Of a DNA stretch of 64,000 nt, positions 23,501-30,319 are shown in pieces. The stretch spans positions 62,001-126,000 of the forward strand of contig CACERG010000001.1 in assembly GCA_902561795.1 (NCBI GenBank), in the 5' to 3' direction. Both the position numbers and the translations under genes were made by a program. The stretch's first letter is position 1, and each line of letters opens with the position of its first letter. The DNA comes from an uncultured Bacteroidota bacterium. GTDB taxonomy: Bacteria > Bacteroidota > Bacteroidia > Flavobacteriales > Flavobacteriaceae. The notes beneath the pieces were generated by a model that was given only the letters and a program-made list of their open reading frames with translations, did no database searches and had not been told where the DNA came from.

Positions 23501-23591
23501 AAATCATCGGCATATCCTCTTCTTTAAGTTCAGGTATTTCTAATCCTCTTAAATAAGTTAAACTTACATTTATAGATGAGTGTCCCACAGC
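23501..23591 (-). pseudogene. Array element 8: tyrosine-recombinase 3'-end remnant
   Basis: This copy extends further than the others. The minus strand reads GHSSINVSLTYLRGLE and then IPELKEEDMPMI-stop in one frame. The GH-x-S-x(5)-T-Y-L pattern is box II of tyrosine recombinases (GH of the catalytic set, with the nucleophile Tyr in TYL). Upstream on the minus strand the frame is closed by TAG after a few codons, so only the C-terminus remains. It shows that the short tail in all copies derives from a recombinase gene. Confidence 0.75.
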
Positions 23592-23640
23592 CTATTGATA
23601 ATTTTATAACTTAGGTGATAAATAACTTAAATATAATTTT

Positions 23641-23907
23641 ATGAACTTAATGTTAACTGCAAGCTGTAATAATGCTGATGATTTTAAAATAAATGGCTAT
23701 GAAAAATTTAAGCATGAGTTTTCTGATTGGTGTGATTCTTCAAAATGTGTTTTTTGTAAAATTGATGATCAAAATGTTTTAGAACTATTTTTTGATGTAA
23801 AACCTCCCAAACTTCAAGAGTGGTTAGCTAAACCATCCACTCAACAAATGTTTAAAGAACATAATTTAGTTCCTAAAAGATATTCTTTTGAGCCACTATC
23901 AATATAA
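23641..23907 (+). CDS. Small ABM-like protein, cassette 8
   Basis: An 88-residue protein related in layout to the one at 18043: VLELFFDVKPPKLQEWLAKPSTQQMFKEHNLVPKRYSFEPL parallels AVMFKIAVHDEDAMYSFLDGSNPVSKPIFDEVMESYEIFEL. It has no signal peptide. The N-terminal cysteines (SCNN, DWCDSSKCVFC) are unusual for the family and could bind metal or form disulfides. The leader lacks the ATAAATCAATTAAA motif. A shortened N-terminus compared with a precursor is possible. Confidence 0.55.
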   Translation: MNLMLTASCNNADDFKINGYEKFKHEFSDWCDSSKCVFCKIDDQNVLELFFDVKPPKLQEWLAKPSTQQMFKEHNLVPKRYSFEPLSI

Positions 23908-23955
23908 TTTTCTACTTGAAGCAAAATATTAGAGACGCCAAAGTAAATTGCTATT

Positions 23956-24006
23956 AAATCATCGGCATATCCTCTTCATTAAGTTTAGGGAATAATTTGT
24001 AATTTT
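23956..24006 (+). repeat. Array element 9
   Basis: The minus strand encodes FPKLNEEDMPMI-stop. Promoter core AATAATTTGTAATT lies 39 nt before the ATG at 24038. Confidence 0.88.
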
Positions 24007-24037
24007 ATAATTATTAACCAAAAACCGTTTATCTATT

Positions 24038-24613
24038 ATGCGACGAATTGTTGTGTTTTTTTCATTGATACTTTTTATTACTTGTAACTCATCTGAAGAA
24101 TCATCTCCTGAAGAAAATAATGTGATTACTAATTCCATTGAGACTAAAGAAAAATTTCTTCAACGATATGATAATACAATTTGGAAAAAGCAAGTAGACG
24201 AAACCTTATATGAAGAAGAATTTTTACCTTACATAAGATTCTCAAATACTACAACTCCTATATGGATTATAGCAGCTCAGTGTATAAAAAGAGTTGAGGG
24301 AACAATCACTCAAACTTTAAACGGGGTAAGTTACAGCCAAAACAGGTATTTGGACGTTAATGAGGAGAATAGATTAATATATAAATCTGTTTGGGCTACA
24401 CCTGGTAATAATGGAGAACCTGTAGGATCTTTAGCAGCAAATATAAAATATGAGGTTTATGAAAGTCCAGAGGGACCGTATATGGAGATCAGAGATCTAG
24501 ATGAAGATGACAACATCACAGAATCATCAAGAGATTTTGCTAGCGGCAGGTGGTTTCTAACTGAAGGTAATGATTGGGACCAACTAGTCGAAATCAATGG
24601 CCTATGTAACTAA
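24038..24613 (+). CDS. Lipoprotein of unknown function, cassette 9
   Basis: A 191-residue lipoprotein (lipobox LFITC, Cys16) with an acidic linker (SSEESSPEENN). The mature part resembles small lipocalin-like domains: RYDNTIWKKQVDETLYEEEFLPYIRFS, IIAAQCIKRVEGTITQTLNGVSY, KYEVYESPEGPYMEIRDLDED and a C-terminal Cys (NGLCN) that may pair with the Cys of AAQC. No named family is certain. The stop codon overlaps the first bases of element 10. Confidence 0.58.
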   Translation: MRRIVVFFSLILFITCNSSEESSPEENNVITNSIETKEKFLQRYDNTIWKKQVDETLYEEEFLPYIRFSNTTTPIWIIAAQCIKRVEGTITQTLNGVSYSQNRYLDVNEENRLIYKSVWATPGNNGEPVGSLAANIKYEVYESPEGPYMEIRDLDEDDNITESSRDFASGRWFLTEGNDWDQLVEINGLCN

Positions 24614-24664
24614 ATCATCGGCATACCCTTTTCATTTAGTTTTAAGGGCTAATTTGTATTTTTA
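24612..24664 (+). repeat. Array element 10 (last, decayed)
   Basis: The minus strand reads KLNEKGMPMI-stop, but the frame is broken by one base upstream. It starts within the stop codon of the preceding gene. The promoter half is CTAATTTGTATTTT. Confidence 0.8.
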
Positions 24665-24688
24665 TTCATTAAATATTAATTGATTTTT

Positions 24689-25132
24689 ATGAAACCCTTT
24701 TGTCTTTCTTTAATAATTACCCTATTTATTAGTTGTGAACAACCAAAAAAGATTTCTGAAAAAGAAGTAATGGAAACATTTAATGATTTCTTTTACTTAT
24801 TAGATAATGATGTTGATAAAATTAGGGACTATTTAACAGATGACTTTATGATTTTTGAAGTAAGTAGAAAATGGAATACAGAAGAATTTATAGAATTTGT
24901 TAAAGGATTTGGGGAATTTCAGTCTAAAAGAAATTTTAAAAATATTAAGATTGATACAGATTTTAATTCGGCTCATATCAGTCTTGAACATACTGGTGAA
25001 TTTACTCTTGAAAAACCAATTCAAAATGGATCAAAAACTCTATCATATGAATGGCTTGAGAGTGCATACCTGATAAAAGTAAATGAAAAATTAAAATTTA
25101 AATTTTATTTTTCAGAACAAATTAATGATTGA
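24689..25132 (+). CDS. NTF2-like lipoprotein, cassette 10
   Basis: ATG at 24689 is preferred over the upstream TTG (24680). The 147-residue lipoprotein (lipobox LFISC, Cys16) has a helix (EVMETFNDFFYLLDNDVDKIRDYLTDDFMIFEVSRKW) and a helix (TEEFIEFVKGF), then strands HISLEHTGEFTL and YEWLESAYLIKVNEKLKFKFYFSEQ, the NTF2-like order. The gene overlaps the next frame by 8 bp. Confidence 0.68.
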   Translation: MKPFCLSLIITLFISCEQPKKISEKEVMETFNDFFYLLDNDVDKIRDYLTDDFMIFEVSRKWNTEEFIEFVKGFGEFQSKRNFKNIKIDTDFNSAHISLEHTGEFTLEKPIQNGSKTLSYEWLESAYLIKVNEKLKFKFYFSEQIND

Positions 25133-25559
25133 AAATTTATTCAAATCAACAGTATTTATTCTTCATAAAATTCGAGTAACTTTCTTTACATCTAAGATCA
25201 AAAAACATAAATCAATTAAAAAACTAATATCGTTATTAGCGGTTTTATTTATAAGCTGCTATGCATTAAAATCTGGGGTAACAATACCAGCAAATGAGAC
25301 ATTTATTCTTGGAGAATCTAATACTAAAAATTATAGAGCTGAAATTAAAAATACATCTAAATTTAAAATACTAATAAAAGGAGAAAAAAAACAAACTGGA
25401 GAATATACTCAAGGAGTTGAGTTGCCTCCAAAAGGAAACTTAAGATTGTATGTTGCTCCAGATGAAGTGATTAGGTTTATAAATGATAATAATATGTCTA
25501 TAAAGATAGATTTACAGTTAACAAGAGGAGTTGAAGGAATGAGATACATTAAAAATTGA
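25125..25559 (+). CDS. Small lipoprotein with damaged start
   Basis: The frame contains a lipoprotein signal (KKLISLLAVLFISC) and a ~90-residue beta domain (YRAEIKNTSKFKILIKGEKKQTG, PKGNLRLYVAPDEVIRFINDN). It would naturally start with MKKLIS, and the common leader CATAAATCAATTAAA is present at 25207-25221, but the ATG that should follow is missing. The only in-frame ATG (25125) overlaps the previous gene and adds about 30 odd residues before the signal. Translation may use that ATG or a non-ATG codon, or the gene may be dead. Confidence 0.5.
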   Translation: MIENLFKSTVFILHKIRVTFFTSKIKKHKSIKKLISLLAVLFISCYALKSGVTIPANETFILGESNTKNYRAEIKNTSKFKILIKGEKKQTGEYTQGVELPPKGNLRLYVAPDEVIRFINDNNMSIKIDLQLTRGVEGMRYIKN

Positions 25560-25594
25560 ATCCTCTGTATTTGTTCTCCGTTATGTCAATTACA

Positions 25595-25606
25595 TCTTTG
25601 TATATT
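25595..25606 (+). promoter_or_regulatory. Promoter core TTTGTATATT
   Basis: ATCTTTGTATATTG with TTTG 35 nt before the ATG at 25635; no recombinase tail is recognisable upstream, so the promoter exists independently of the array element. Confidence 0.6.
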
Positions 25607-25634
25607 GTAATCTGTAAACTATAAATCACTTAAA

Positions 25635-26279
25635 ATGAAAAATTTAACTGTTGTTTTAATTATAATTTTTTTAACCTCTTGTAAAAATTCAAATACTGAA
25701 AGTACAATGACTGAAAAAGAAAATGTAAGATATACAGTGTCTTGTAATTTAATTTACGACTATCAAAGAGCTCAACAATTTACATTTAAGTATTTAGATG
25801 CCATGCCTGAGGAAAATTATAGTTTTAGACCAACTCCAGAAATTTTATCTTTTAGAGAAGAAGCTATCCATCTAGGTCTTGTAAACTACAGATATGCAGC
25901 TATGATAGCTGGTAGCTATGATGCTAGTGACGAAAAAGAAATTATGAGTCGTCAAGAATTACAATCAAAAAAGCAAGTAATGGAGTTTGTTTCTAATAGC
26001 TATAATGTCATGATTAATCAAATAAATAGTGAAAAGGATCTTAATGCTAAAACTTATTACTATAGATGGAGCTGTAGTAAAGAATGCCTAGCACGAAAAG
26101 GGTTTGAGCATCAATCTCATCATAGAGGAAAATTTGCTATATATTTAAGATTAAAAGGTATTAAACCCCCATTCGAACAATTAATTTTTAAAGATGGAGA
26201 TACACCAAAAAGAGATATTGAAATTGAAGATTGGAAAGCAACTGAGAATTTTAATAAATATAAAAAGCTTGTTGATTAG
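25635..26279 (+). CDS. DinB-like lipoprotein
   Basis: A 214-residue protein with a lipobox (FLTSC, Cys16). The four-helix DinB layout is visible: AQQFTFKYLDAMPEENYSFRPTPEILSFREEAIHLGLVNYRYAAMIAG, then a middle helix (KKQVMEFVSNSYNVMINQI) and FEHQSHHRGKFAIYLRLKGIKPP, the diagnostic last helix. Histidines in AIHLG and QSHHRG would form the divalent-metal site. DinB proteins are thiol transferases or metal hydrolases; a secreted lipoprotein version is less usual. Substrate unknown. Confidence 0.8.
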   Translation: MKNLTVVLIIIFLTSCKNSNTESTMTEKENVRYTVSCNLIYDYQRAQQFTFKYLDAMPEENYSFRPTPEILSFREEAIHLGLVNYRYAAMIAGSYDASDEKEIMSRQELQSKKQVMEFVSNSYNVMINQINSEKDLNAKTYYYRWSCSKECLARKGFEHQSHHRGKFAIYLRLKGIKPPFEQLIFKDGDTPKRDIEIEDWKATENFNKYKKLVD

Positions 26280-26366
26280 AATGTAAATAAGGTGAAAAAA
26301 ACAAAAAATTTAACAGATTTGTAATCGAAGAGTTTTACATTTGAGTTTAACTATAAATCAATTACA

Positions 26367-27158
26367 ATGAAAAAACTAATATTTTTATTTCTACTACCAT
26401 TATCAATTACAGCTCAATATGCTGTAGCTGACTTTATTGTTATTAATGAAGGTATGGAAAAAGACTACGAAAAGTTAGAATTGGCTTGGTCTATTTTAAG
26501 ACAAAACCAAATTGACAAAGGCCAGAAAATGAATTGGGCTGTTTGGAAAAGAACTCCTAAAACAAATGATAATGAGAACGCAGCAGATTACGTAGTTTTC
26601 AATCAGTTTGAAACAAAGGAAGAAATGGATAAATATCTTAAGGGAAATCCTAATTTTTCTTTTTCTTCAGCCGCATCAATTATTAGAAGAGGTATGAAAG
26701 GAATGTCAAAAAGTTCGATTATAAATCTTATGACACCGAGTAAAAATAAAATCAAAAAAGAAGTAAGAACCTATCATATTCAAGCTATTGACGGAACTCC
26801 TTTTACAGGTGGCGACCTAAAAATTGGAGAAAAAATATTAATGGATCCTATGGTTCAGATAAGTGAAGAGTACGAACAAATGGAATCGAATATTTGGAAA
26901 CCTCATGTGCTTGAACAAGTCAAAAATGGCTTACATAGAGGATGGGCGTTAACAAAAATTATTAATAGAGGAGAAACTTCAAATAAGGAAGTAACTCATT
27001 TTACATTTAATATTCCTGTCGAAGGTGCTGAATGGCCACCTTATTTTGTGGAAAATGATTTCATAACAAAAAAACTATCTGGATTAATGACTAATTCCAG
27101 AAAAAGACCATACGGAAGTGCTGAACTTACCTTGATGATGCAAAAGCAAAGTAATTAA
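26367..27158 (+). CDS. Exported paired ABM-like protein
   Basis: A 263-residue protein with a signal peptide (1-16, TAQ). It is a close paralogue of the protein at 29471: they share the QYAVADFIV opening, WAVWKRT, NDNENAA-YVVFNQF, VRTYH-Q--D-TPFTGGDLKIG and NKEV/I-H. Since one is on the plus and the other on the minus strand about 3 kb apart, they form an inverted pair. Two halves of about 115 residues fit two ferredoxin-like domains. Confidence 0.72.
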   Translation: MKKLIFLFLLPLSITAQYAVADFIVINEGMEKDYEKLELAWSILRQNQIDKGQKMNWAVWKRTPKTNDNENAADYVVFNQFETKEEMDKYLKGNPNFSFSSAASIIRRGMKGMSKSSIINLMTPSKNKIKKEVRTYHIQAIDGTPFTGGDLKIGEKILMDPMVQISEEYEQMESNIWKPHVLEQVKNGLHRGWALTKIINRGETSNKEVTHFTFNIPVEGAEWPPYFVENDFITKKLSGLMTNSRKRPYGSAELTLMMQKQSN

Positions 27159-27183
27159 TTTTTATAATTAATTTATTTTAATT

Positions 27184-27208
27184 AAACCCTTCACATGGAG
27201 GGTTTTTT
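27184..27208 (+). terminator. Rho-independent terminator
   Basis: AAACCCT/AGGGTTT stem around CACATG, followed by a T-run. Confidence 0.8.
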
Positions 27209-27285
27209 ATTTGAGCTTAAATCTTTAATTCCATTTTAAATAGTTCTTCGTATATTTCTGCCTATCAACCATAAATTTTTAAAAA

Positions 27286-27777
27286 ATGAAAAAAATATTA
27301 TCAATCTTTTTAATGTCGGTTATTATCTGTTCTTGTTCTAACCAACAAACAGGCACGGCAGTTGTAAAAGATAGTGACGAATTATCCCTCAACTCAAAAA
27401 GCTTACTCAAAGCGTATATAGACGATGACTTTAGCCTTTGGGAAGAATTATTTTCAGACGATTGCGAAGTTTTTATCATCAATGATGCTATGGACAAAAA
27501 AGCCACTTTAGAGGCTTTAAAACAAGAACGTGCATTATTTAACTCATTTTCAGTATTGGAAAATTACTCCCATACAAATTACTTTAACAATGGGAATATT
27601 TGGACAAATCATTGGTTTATCGTCAACGCTACTGGAAAGTTTACTGGAGAAACTAACACTGTAAGGGTTCATACAGACCTGAAATGGGAAAATGGTAAAG
27701 TGGTCATTTTTCAAGTATATAGAGACCCAAGTGTGACAATTAAAGAAGCTACAGCAATGGCAGAAATGTCAAAGTAA
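27286..27777 (+). CDS. NTF2-like lipoprotein
   Basis: A 163-residue lipoprotein (lipobox ICSC, Cys17). Helix SLLKAYIDDDFSLWEELFSDDCEVFIINDAMDKKATLEALKQER and strands WTNHWFIVNATGKFTGETNTVRVHTDLKWENGKVVIFQVY give the SnoaL/NTF2-like pattern, with H-T-D-L-K-W-E-N-G-K shared with the 10945 protein family. It lies between two paired ABM-like genes, as NTF2-like genes often do here. Confidence 0.72.
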   Translation: MKKILSIFLMSVIICSCSNQQTGTAVVKDSDELSLNSKSLLKAYIDDDFSLWEELFSDDCEVFIINDAMDKKATLEALKQERALFNSFSVLENYSHTNYFNNGNIWTNHWFIVNATGKFTGETNTVRVHTDLKWENGKVVIFQVYRDPSVTIKEATAMAEMSK

Positions 27778-27799
27778 AAATTCATTAATAAAATTTTAA

Positions 27800-27820
27800 A
27801 TCCCTCCTTTATGGAGGGAT
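27800..27820. terminator. Bidirectional terminator
   Basis: ATCCCTCC/GGAGGGAT stem between the convergent genes ending at 27777 and 27822. Confidence 0.85.
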
Positions 27821-27821
27821 T

Positions 27822-28196
27822 TTATTTAAACTCTACGCTAGCGGAAGAAATTATTTTTACATCTCCTTTTTCTAAACCAATTTTAACTTTATAGTCCTTG
27901 TGATATTGAGTTTTAGGTATCGTGTCAAGGATAAATCTTAAGTGTTCTATATCTTTAGCCATAATTAAAGTATAATAGTTTGCATTCATAACTTCACCAT
28001 CATGAATTTTTGCAATTATCATTTCACCACCATCTAAAATCGGTTTTATTTGTTTTCTTAATTTAAGAAAAGCATTTTCATAAAGTTCTGGATATTTAAC
28101 ATCAAGAAAGAATTGCACTCCAATTTTATTTTGTGGTTTTTTAGAATCGCATCTAAAAAAAAGAAATAAAACTACTATCAGAAATATTTTTTTCAT
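27822..28196 (-). CDS. Small ABM-like lipoprotein
   Basis: A 124-residue lipoprotein (Cys16 in FFRCDSK). The body has strand IGVQFFLDVKYPELYENAFLKLRKQIKPIL, then EMIIAKIHDGEV, NYYTLIMAKDIEHLRFIL and a KVKIGLEKGDVKII strand, the split-beta-alpha-beta order of ABM-like domains. Similarity to named families is too low for a firm call. It begins 12 bp after the stop of the next gene, suggesting an operon with 28209. Confidence 0.52.
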   Translation of the reverse strand: MKKIFLIVVLFLFFRCDSKKPQNKIGVQFFLDVKYPELYENAFLKLRKQIKPILDGGEMIIAKIHDGEVMNANYYTLIMAKDIEHLRFILDTIPKTQYHKDYKVKIGLEKGDVKIISSASVEFK

Positions 28197-28208
28197 TTCA
28201 ATTGAATT

Positions 28209-28838
28209 TTAATTATATAGTTCATCATTACAGGAGTATTCTCTTACTTCATCAATAGTTGTTGTTCCATTTTCTAAAAAATAGTAGATCTCTGAATTAT
28301 TTTCATCGATAATATTATTCTCATCTGAAGTGTAAGATTTTATTATTTCCCTAGATTCAAAAACAAAAAGGCTGTCTATTTTTTCATCTGCTTCATTTTG
28401 TTGCAAATAAGTACAAATACTAAAACTGTTTTCATTGACTCTACAGAGTTTTCTATATCCATAGTCTTCTTCGTTGTCTATTTTATTAAAGTCAAAACTT
28501 AAATTATAAACTTGTTTTTGTATACATTCTCGCAAATTTTCATCTGCACACACTCTGTACTGATAACTAATTTGCTCTACAATGCCTCCTACACCAATAT
28601 AAAGAAGTACTTGATATCGATAATTACAAGACTGATCTTCATACTGATCATTATAATCAAGATCTAAAATGTAAGTAATGTCTTCATATAATTCTAAAGA
28701 TGTATTTTCAATTACACCCTCTAAGCCTTGATTTGACTGCGGAGCAGTAATTGTTACACCAATGCCTTGCTCAGAAGAGCTACAGTCGAGAAAGACAAAA
28801 AAGACTAAAAAAATTGATAACAATAATAGTCTTTTCAC
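28209..28838 (-). CDS. Lipoprotein of unknown function
   Basis: A 209-residue lipoprotein (lipobox FLDC, Cys19). The mature part contains six further cysteines: QSCNYRYQ, YRVCADENLRECIQK, KLCRVNENSFSICTY and SCNDELYN, suggesting several disulfides in the periplasm. Acidic, beta-rich; no domain was recognised. It probably forms a two-gene unit with the small lipoprotein downstream. Confidence 0.55.
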   Translation of the reverse strand: MKRLLLLSIFLVFFVFLDCSSSEQGIGVTITAPQSNQGLEGVIENTSLELYEDITYILDLDYNDQYEDQSCNYRYQVLLYIGVGGIVEQISYQYRVCADENLRECIQKQVYNLSFDFNKIDNEEDYGYRKLCRVNENSFSICTYLQQNEADEKIDSLFVFESREIIKSYTSDENNIIDENNSEIYYFLENGTTTIDEVREYSCNDELYN

Positions 28839-28889
28839 AAAAGGTGTTTTTGGATTTATTTTAAATAAAAGGGTTTATTTTTAATTTGT

Positions 28890-29399
28890 TCATTTTGGCA
28901 GAGTACTAGGATTAAAATAATAAGTTTCCCCAGTCATTTTATGGTTATCATCGAAAAAATGACCCAACATTAAATGAATTGGCCCTTGGCTTCCAGATAA
29001 TTTATTTCGCCACGTAAATTGCCACCATGAAATAACCAAGTCGTTCGCTTCTTTGTAATCAAAATGGTCCGGATAACCTAGCTCCTTGATACTTATTATT
29101 TCATGAGTACTAAAAATTTGACTCATATTTTCCATTTCTTGATCAAGATCCATATTCTTGCCGAGGGGATTTTTTTCATCCATGTCATTTAGTGCATCTC
29201 GAAATACAAGCTTATCCGCAGATATTTTCTCGTATGCTTTTTTAATTTTTTTAATACTATTGGTCTTGTAAACATTCATAAGGTTTCTTACAGCCTCAAC
29301 ATATGGCCCATTTTTATAAATAGTCCCATTATTTTCCTTTTCCTGAGAAAAAGATTTAATAGAAAATATTATAAGTAAAATAGTAACAAGTAGTCTCAT
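28890..29399 (-). CDS. Exported NTF2-like protein
   Basis: A 169-residue protein with a signal peptide (1-18, FSQ). Helix YVEAVRNLMNVYKTNSIKKIKKAYEKISADKLVFRDALND and strands DLVISWWQFTWRNKLSGSQGPIHLMLGHFFDDNHKMTGETYY form an NTF2-like domain. The promoter region reads TATATTTG, an exact TAnnTTTG -7 box. It sits directly beside the paired ABM-like gene at 29471. Confidence 0.68.
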   Translation of the reverse strand: MRLLVTILLIIFSIKSFSQEKENNGTIYKNGPYVEAVRNLMNVYKTNSIKKIKKAYEKISADKLVFRDALNDMDEKNPLGKNMDLDQEMENMSQIFSTHEIISIKELGYPDHFDYKEANDLVISWWQFTWRNKLSGSQGPIHLMLGHFFDDNHKMTGETYYFNPSTLPK

Positions 29400-29439
29400 C
29401 TAATTTAATTTATAGTTAACAAATATAAATCTACAAAAA

Positions 29440-29461
29440 AACCCTCCGAAATAGAGGGTTT
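29440..29461 (-). terminator. Rho-independent terminator
   Basis: AACCCTC/GAGGGTT stem with T-run on the minus side, just past the stop at 29471. Confidence 0.82.
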
Positions 29462-29470
29462 TAAAGATGT

Positions 29471-30250
29471 CTAATTACTTTGATAAACTAAGGTCAGCTC
29501 TTGTGCATTTCGCATTTCTCTAGAGCTACTAATTTTATCACTTAAAACCTTTTGAACAAATTCGTTTTCAACGACACGTTCATCAAATTCAGCATCCGGA
29601 ATAAAAATATTCCAAGCAATATGTGAAATTTCTTTATTTGCTTGATCGTTTCTATTTATAACCTTTGTAAATGCCCACCAACGGTGTTTACCATTCATAA
29701 CTTGCTGAAGAAAATATGGCTTAGCTATGTAAGATTCAACTTGTTCATAATCGTCAGATTTTTGAATCATAGGGGCAAAAGTCATCTTATCCCCAATTTT
29801 TAAATCCCCCCCCGTAAAAGGTGTTGCATCTAAAAGTTGTAGGTGATAAGTTCGTACCTGTTTTTTTATTTTTTGATCTGATTGAACAATTTTTCGAATA
29901 GTTCCTGTAGACATGCCCTTAAGGTTAGACTTCACAACAGATATCATGTTATTCATGGAAAAATTTCCTCCCCCATTAGTATAATTATCCATTTGCTCTT
30001 TAGAACTAAACTGATTGAAAACTACATAATGAGCGGCATTTTCATTATCATTATCTGTTACAGTTCTTTTCCACACAGCCCAACCACTCTTTTCTCCTTT
30101 TTTTATAGAATTTTTGTGCCAAGCTCCCCAAACTTTTTCAAGTTTATGATATTGAGAGTCCATGCCTTTGTTCAAAACAATAAAATCTGCTACCGCGTAC
30201 TGCGCCGATAGAGTTAAAGGCAAGAATAATAAGAATAATAGTTTTTTCAT
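29471..30250 (-). CDS. Exported paired ABM-like protein
   Basis: A 259-residue paralogue of the 26367 protein, with signal peptide 1-16. Conserved stretches between the two include QYAVADFIV, SGWAVWKRT, VVFNQF, PFTGGDLKIG and the C-terminal QELTLVYQ. The first half is KNSIKKGEKSGWAVWKR, the second VMNGKHRWWAFTKVINR, both placing a basic helix end before a W-x-x-x-K strand, which supports internal duplication. Function unknown. Confidence 0.72.
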   Translation of the reverse strand: MKKLLFLLFLPLTLSAQYAVADFIVLNKGMDSQYHKLEKVWGAWHKNSIKKGEKSGWAVWKRTVTDNDNENAAHYVVFNQFSSKEQMDNYTNGGGNFSMNNMISVVKSNLKGMSTGTIRKIVQSDQKIKKQVRTYHLQLLDATPFTGGDLKIGDKMTFAPMIQKSDDYEQVESYIAKPYFLQQVMNGKHRWWAFTKVINRNDQANKEISHIAWNIFIPDAEFDERVVENEFVQKVLSDKISSSREMRNAQELTLVYQSN

Positions 30251-30289
30251 TTTTGATTGTTTTATGATTAATAATTCATTAAAAATAAA

Positions 30290-30312
30290 AAAACCTCCAT
30301 TAAAGAGGTTTT
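30290..30312 (-). terminator. Rho-independent terminator
   Basis: AAAACCTC/GAGGTTTT stem, T-run on the minus side; belongs to the gene ending at 30320. Confidence 0.8.
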
Positions 30313-30319
30313 AAAATTT

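Noticed and set aside
17965-24664. CRISPR array
   Set aside because: Repeats are 35-50 bp but spaced 370-1,075 bp with genes between them, and copies differ; no cas genes.
17965-24664. Classical integron attC sites
   Set aside because: No GTTRRRY core, no imperfect palindrome typical of attC, and no intI in the window; the tail points to a different recombinase type.
17965-24664. The short minus-strand tails as genuine small ORFs
   Set aside because: They lack start codons and run into the promoter; only the C-terminal tail is conserved, so they are fragments.
24833-25024. Opposite-strand ORF inside the NTF2-like gene
   Set aside because: Shadow frame of a gene with signal peptide and fold evidence; no promoter or homologue pattern.
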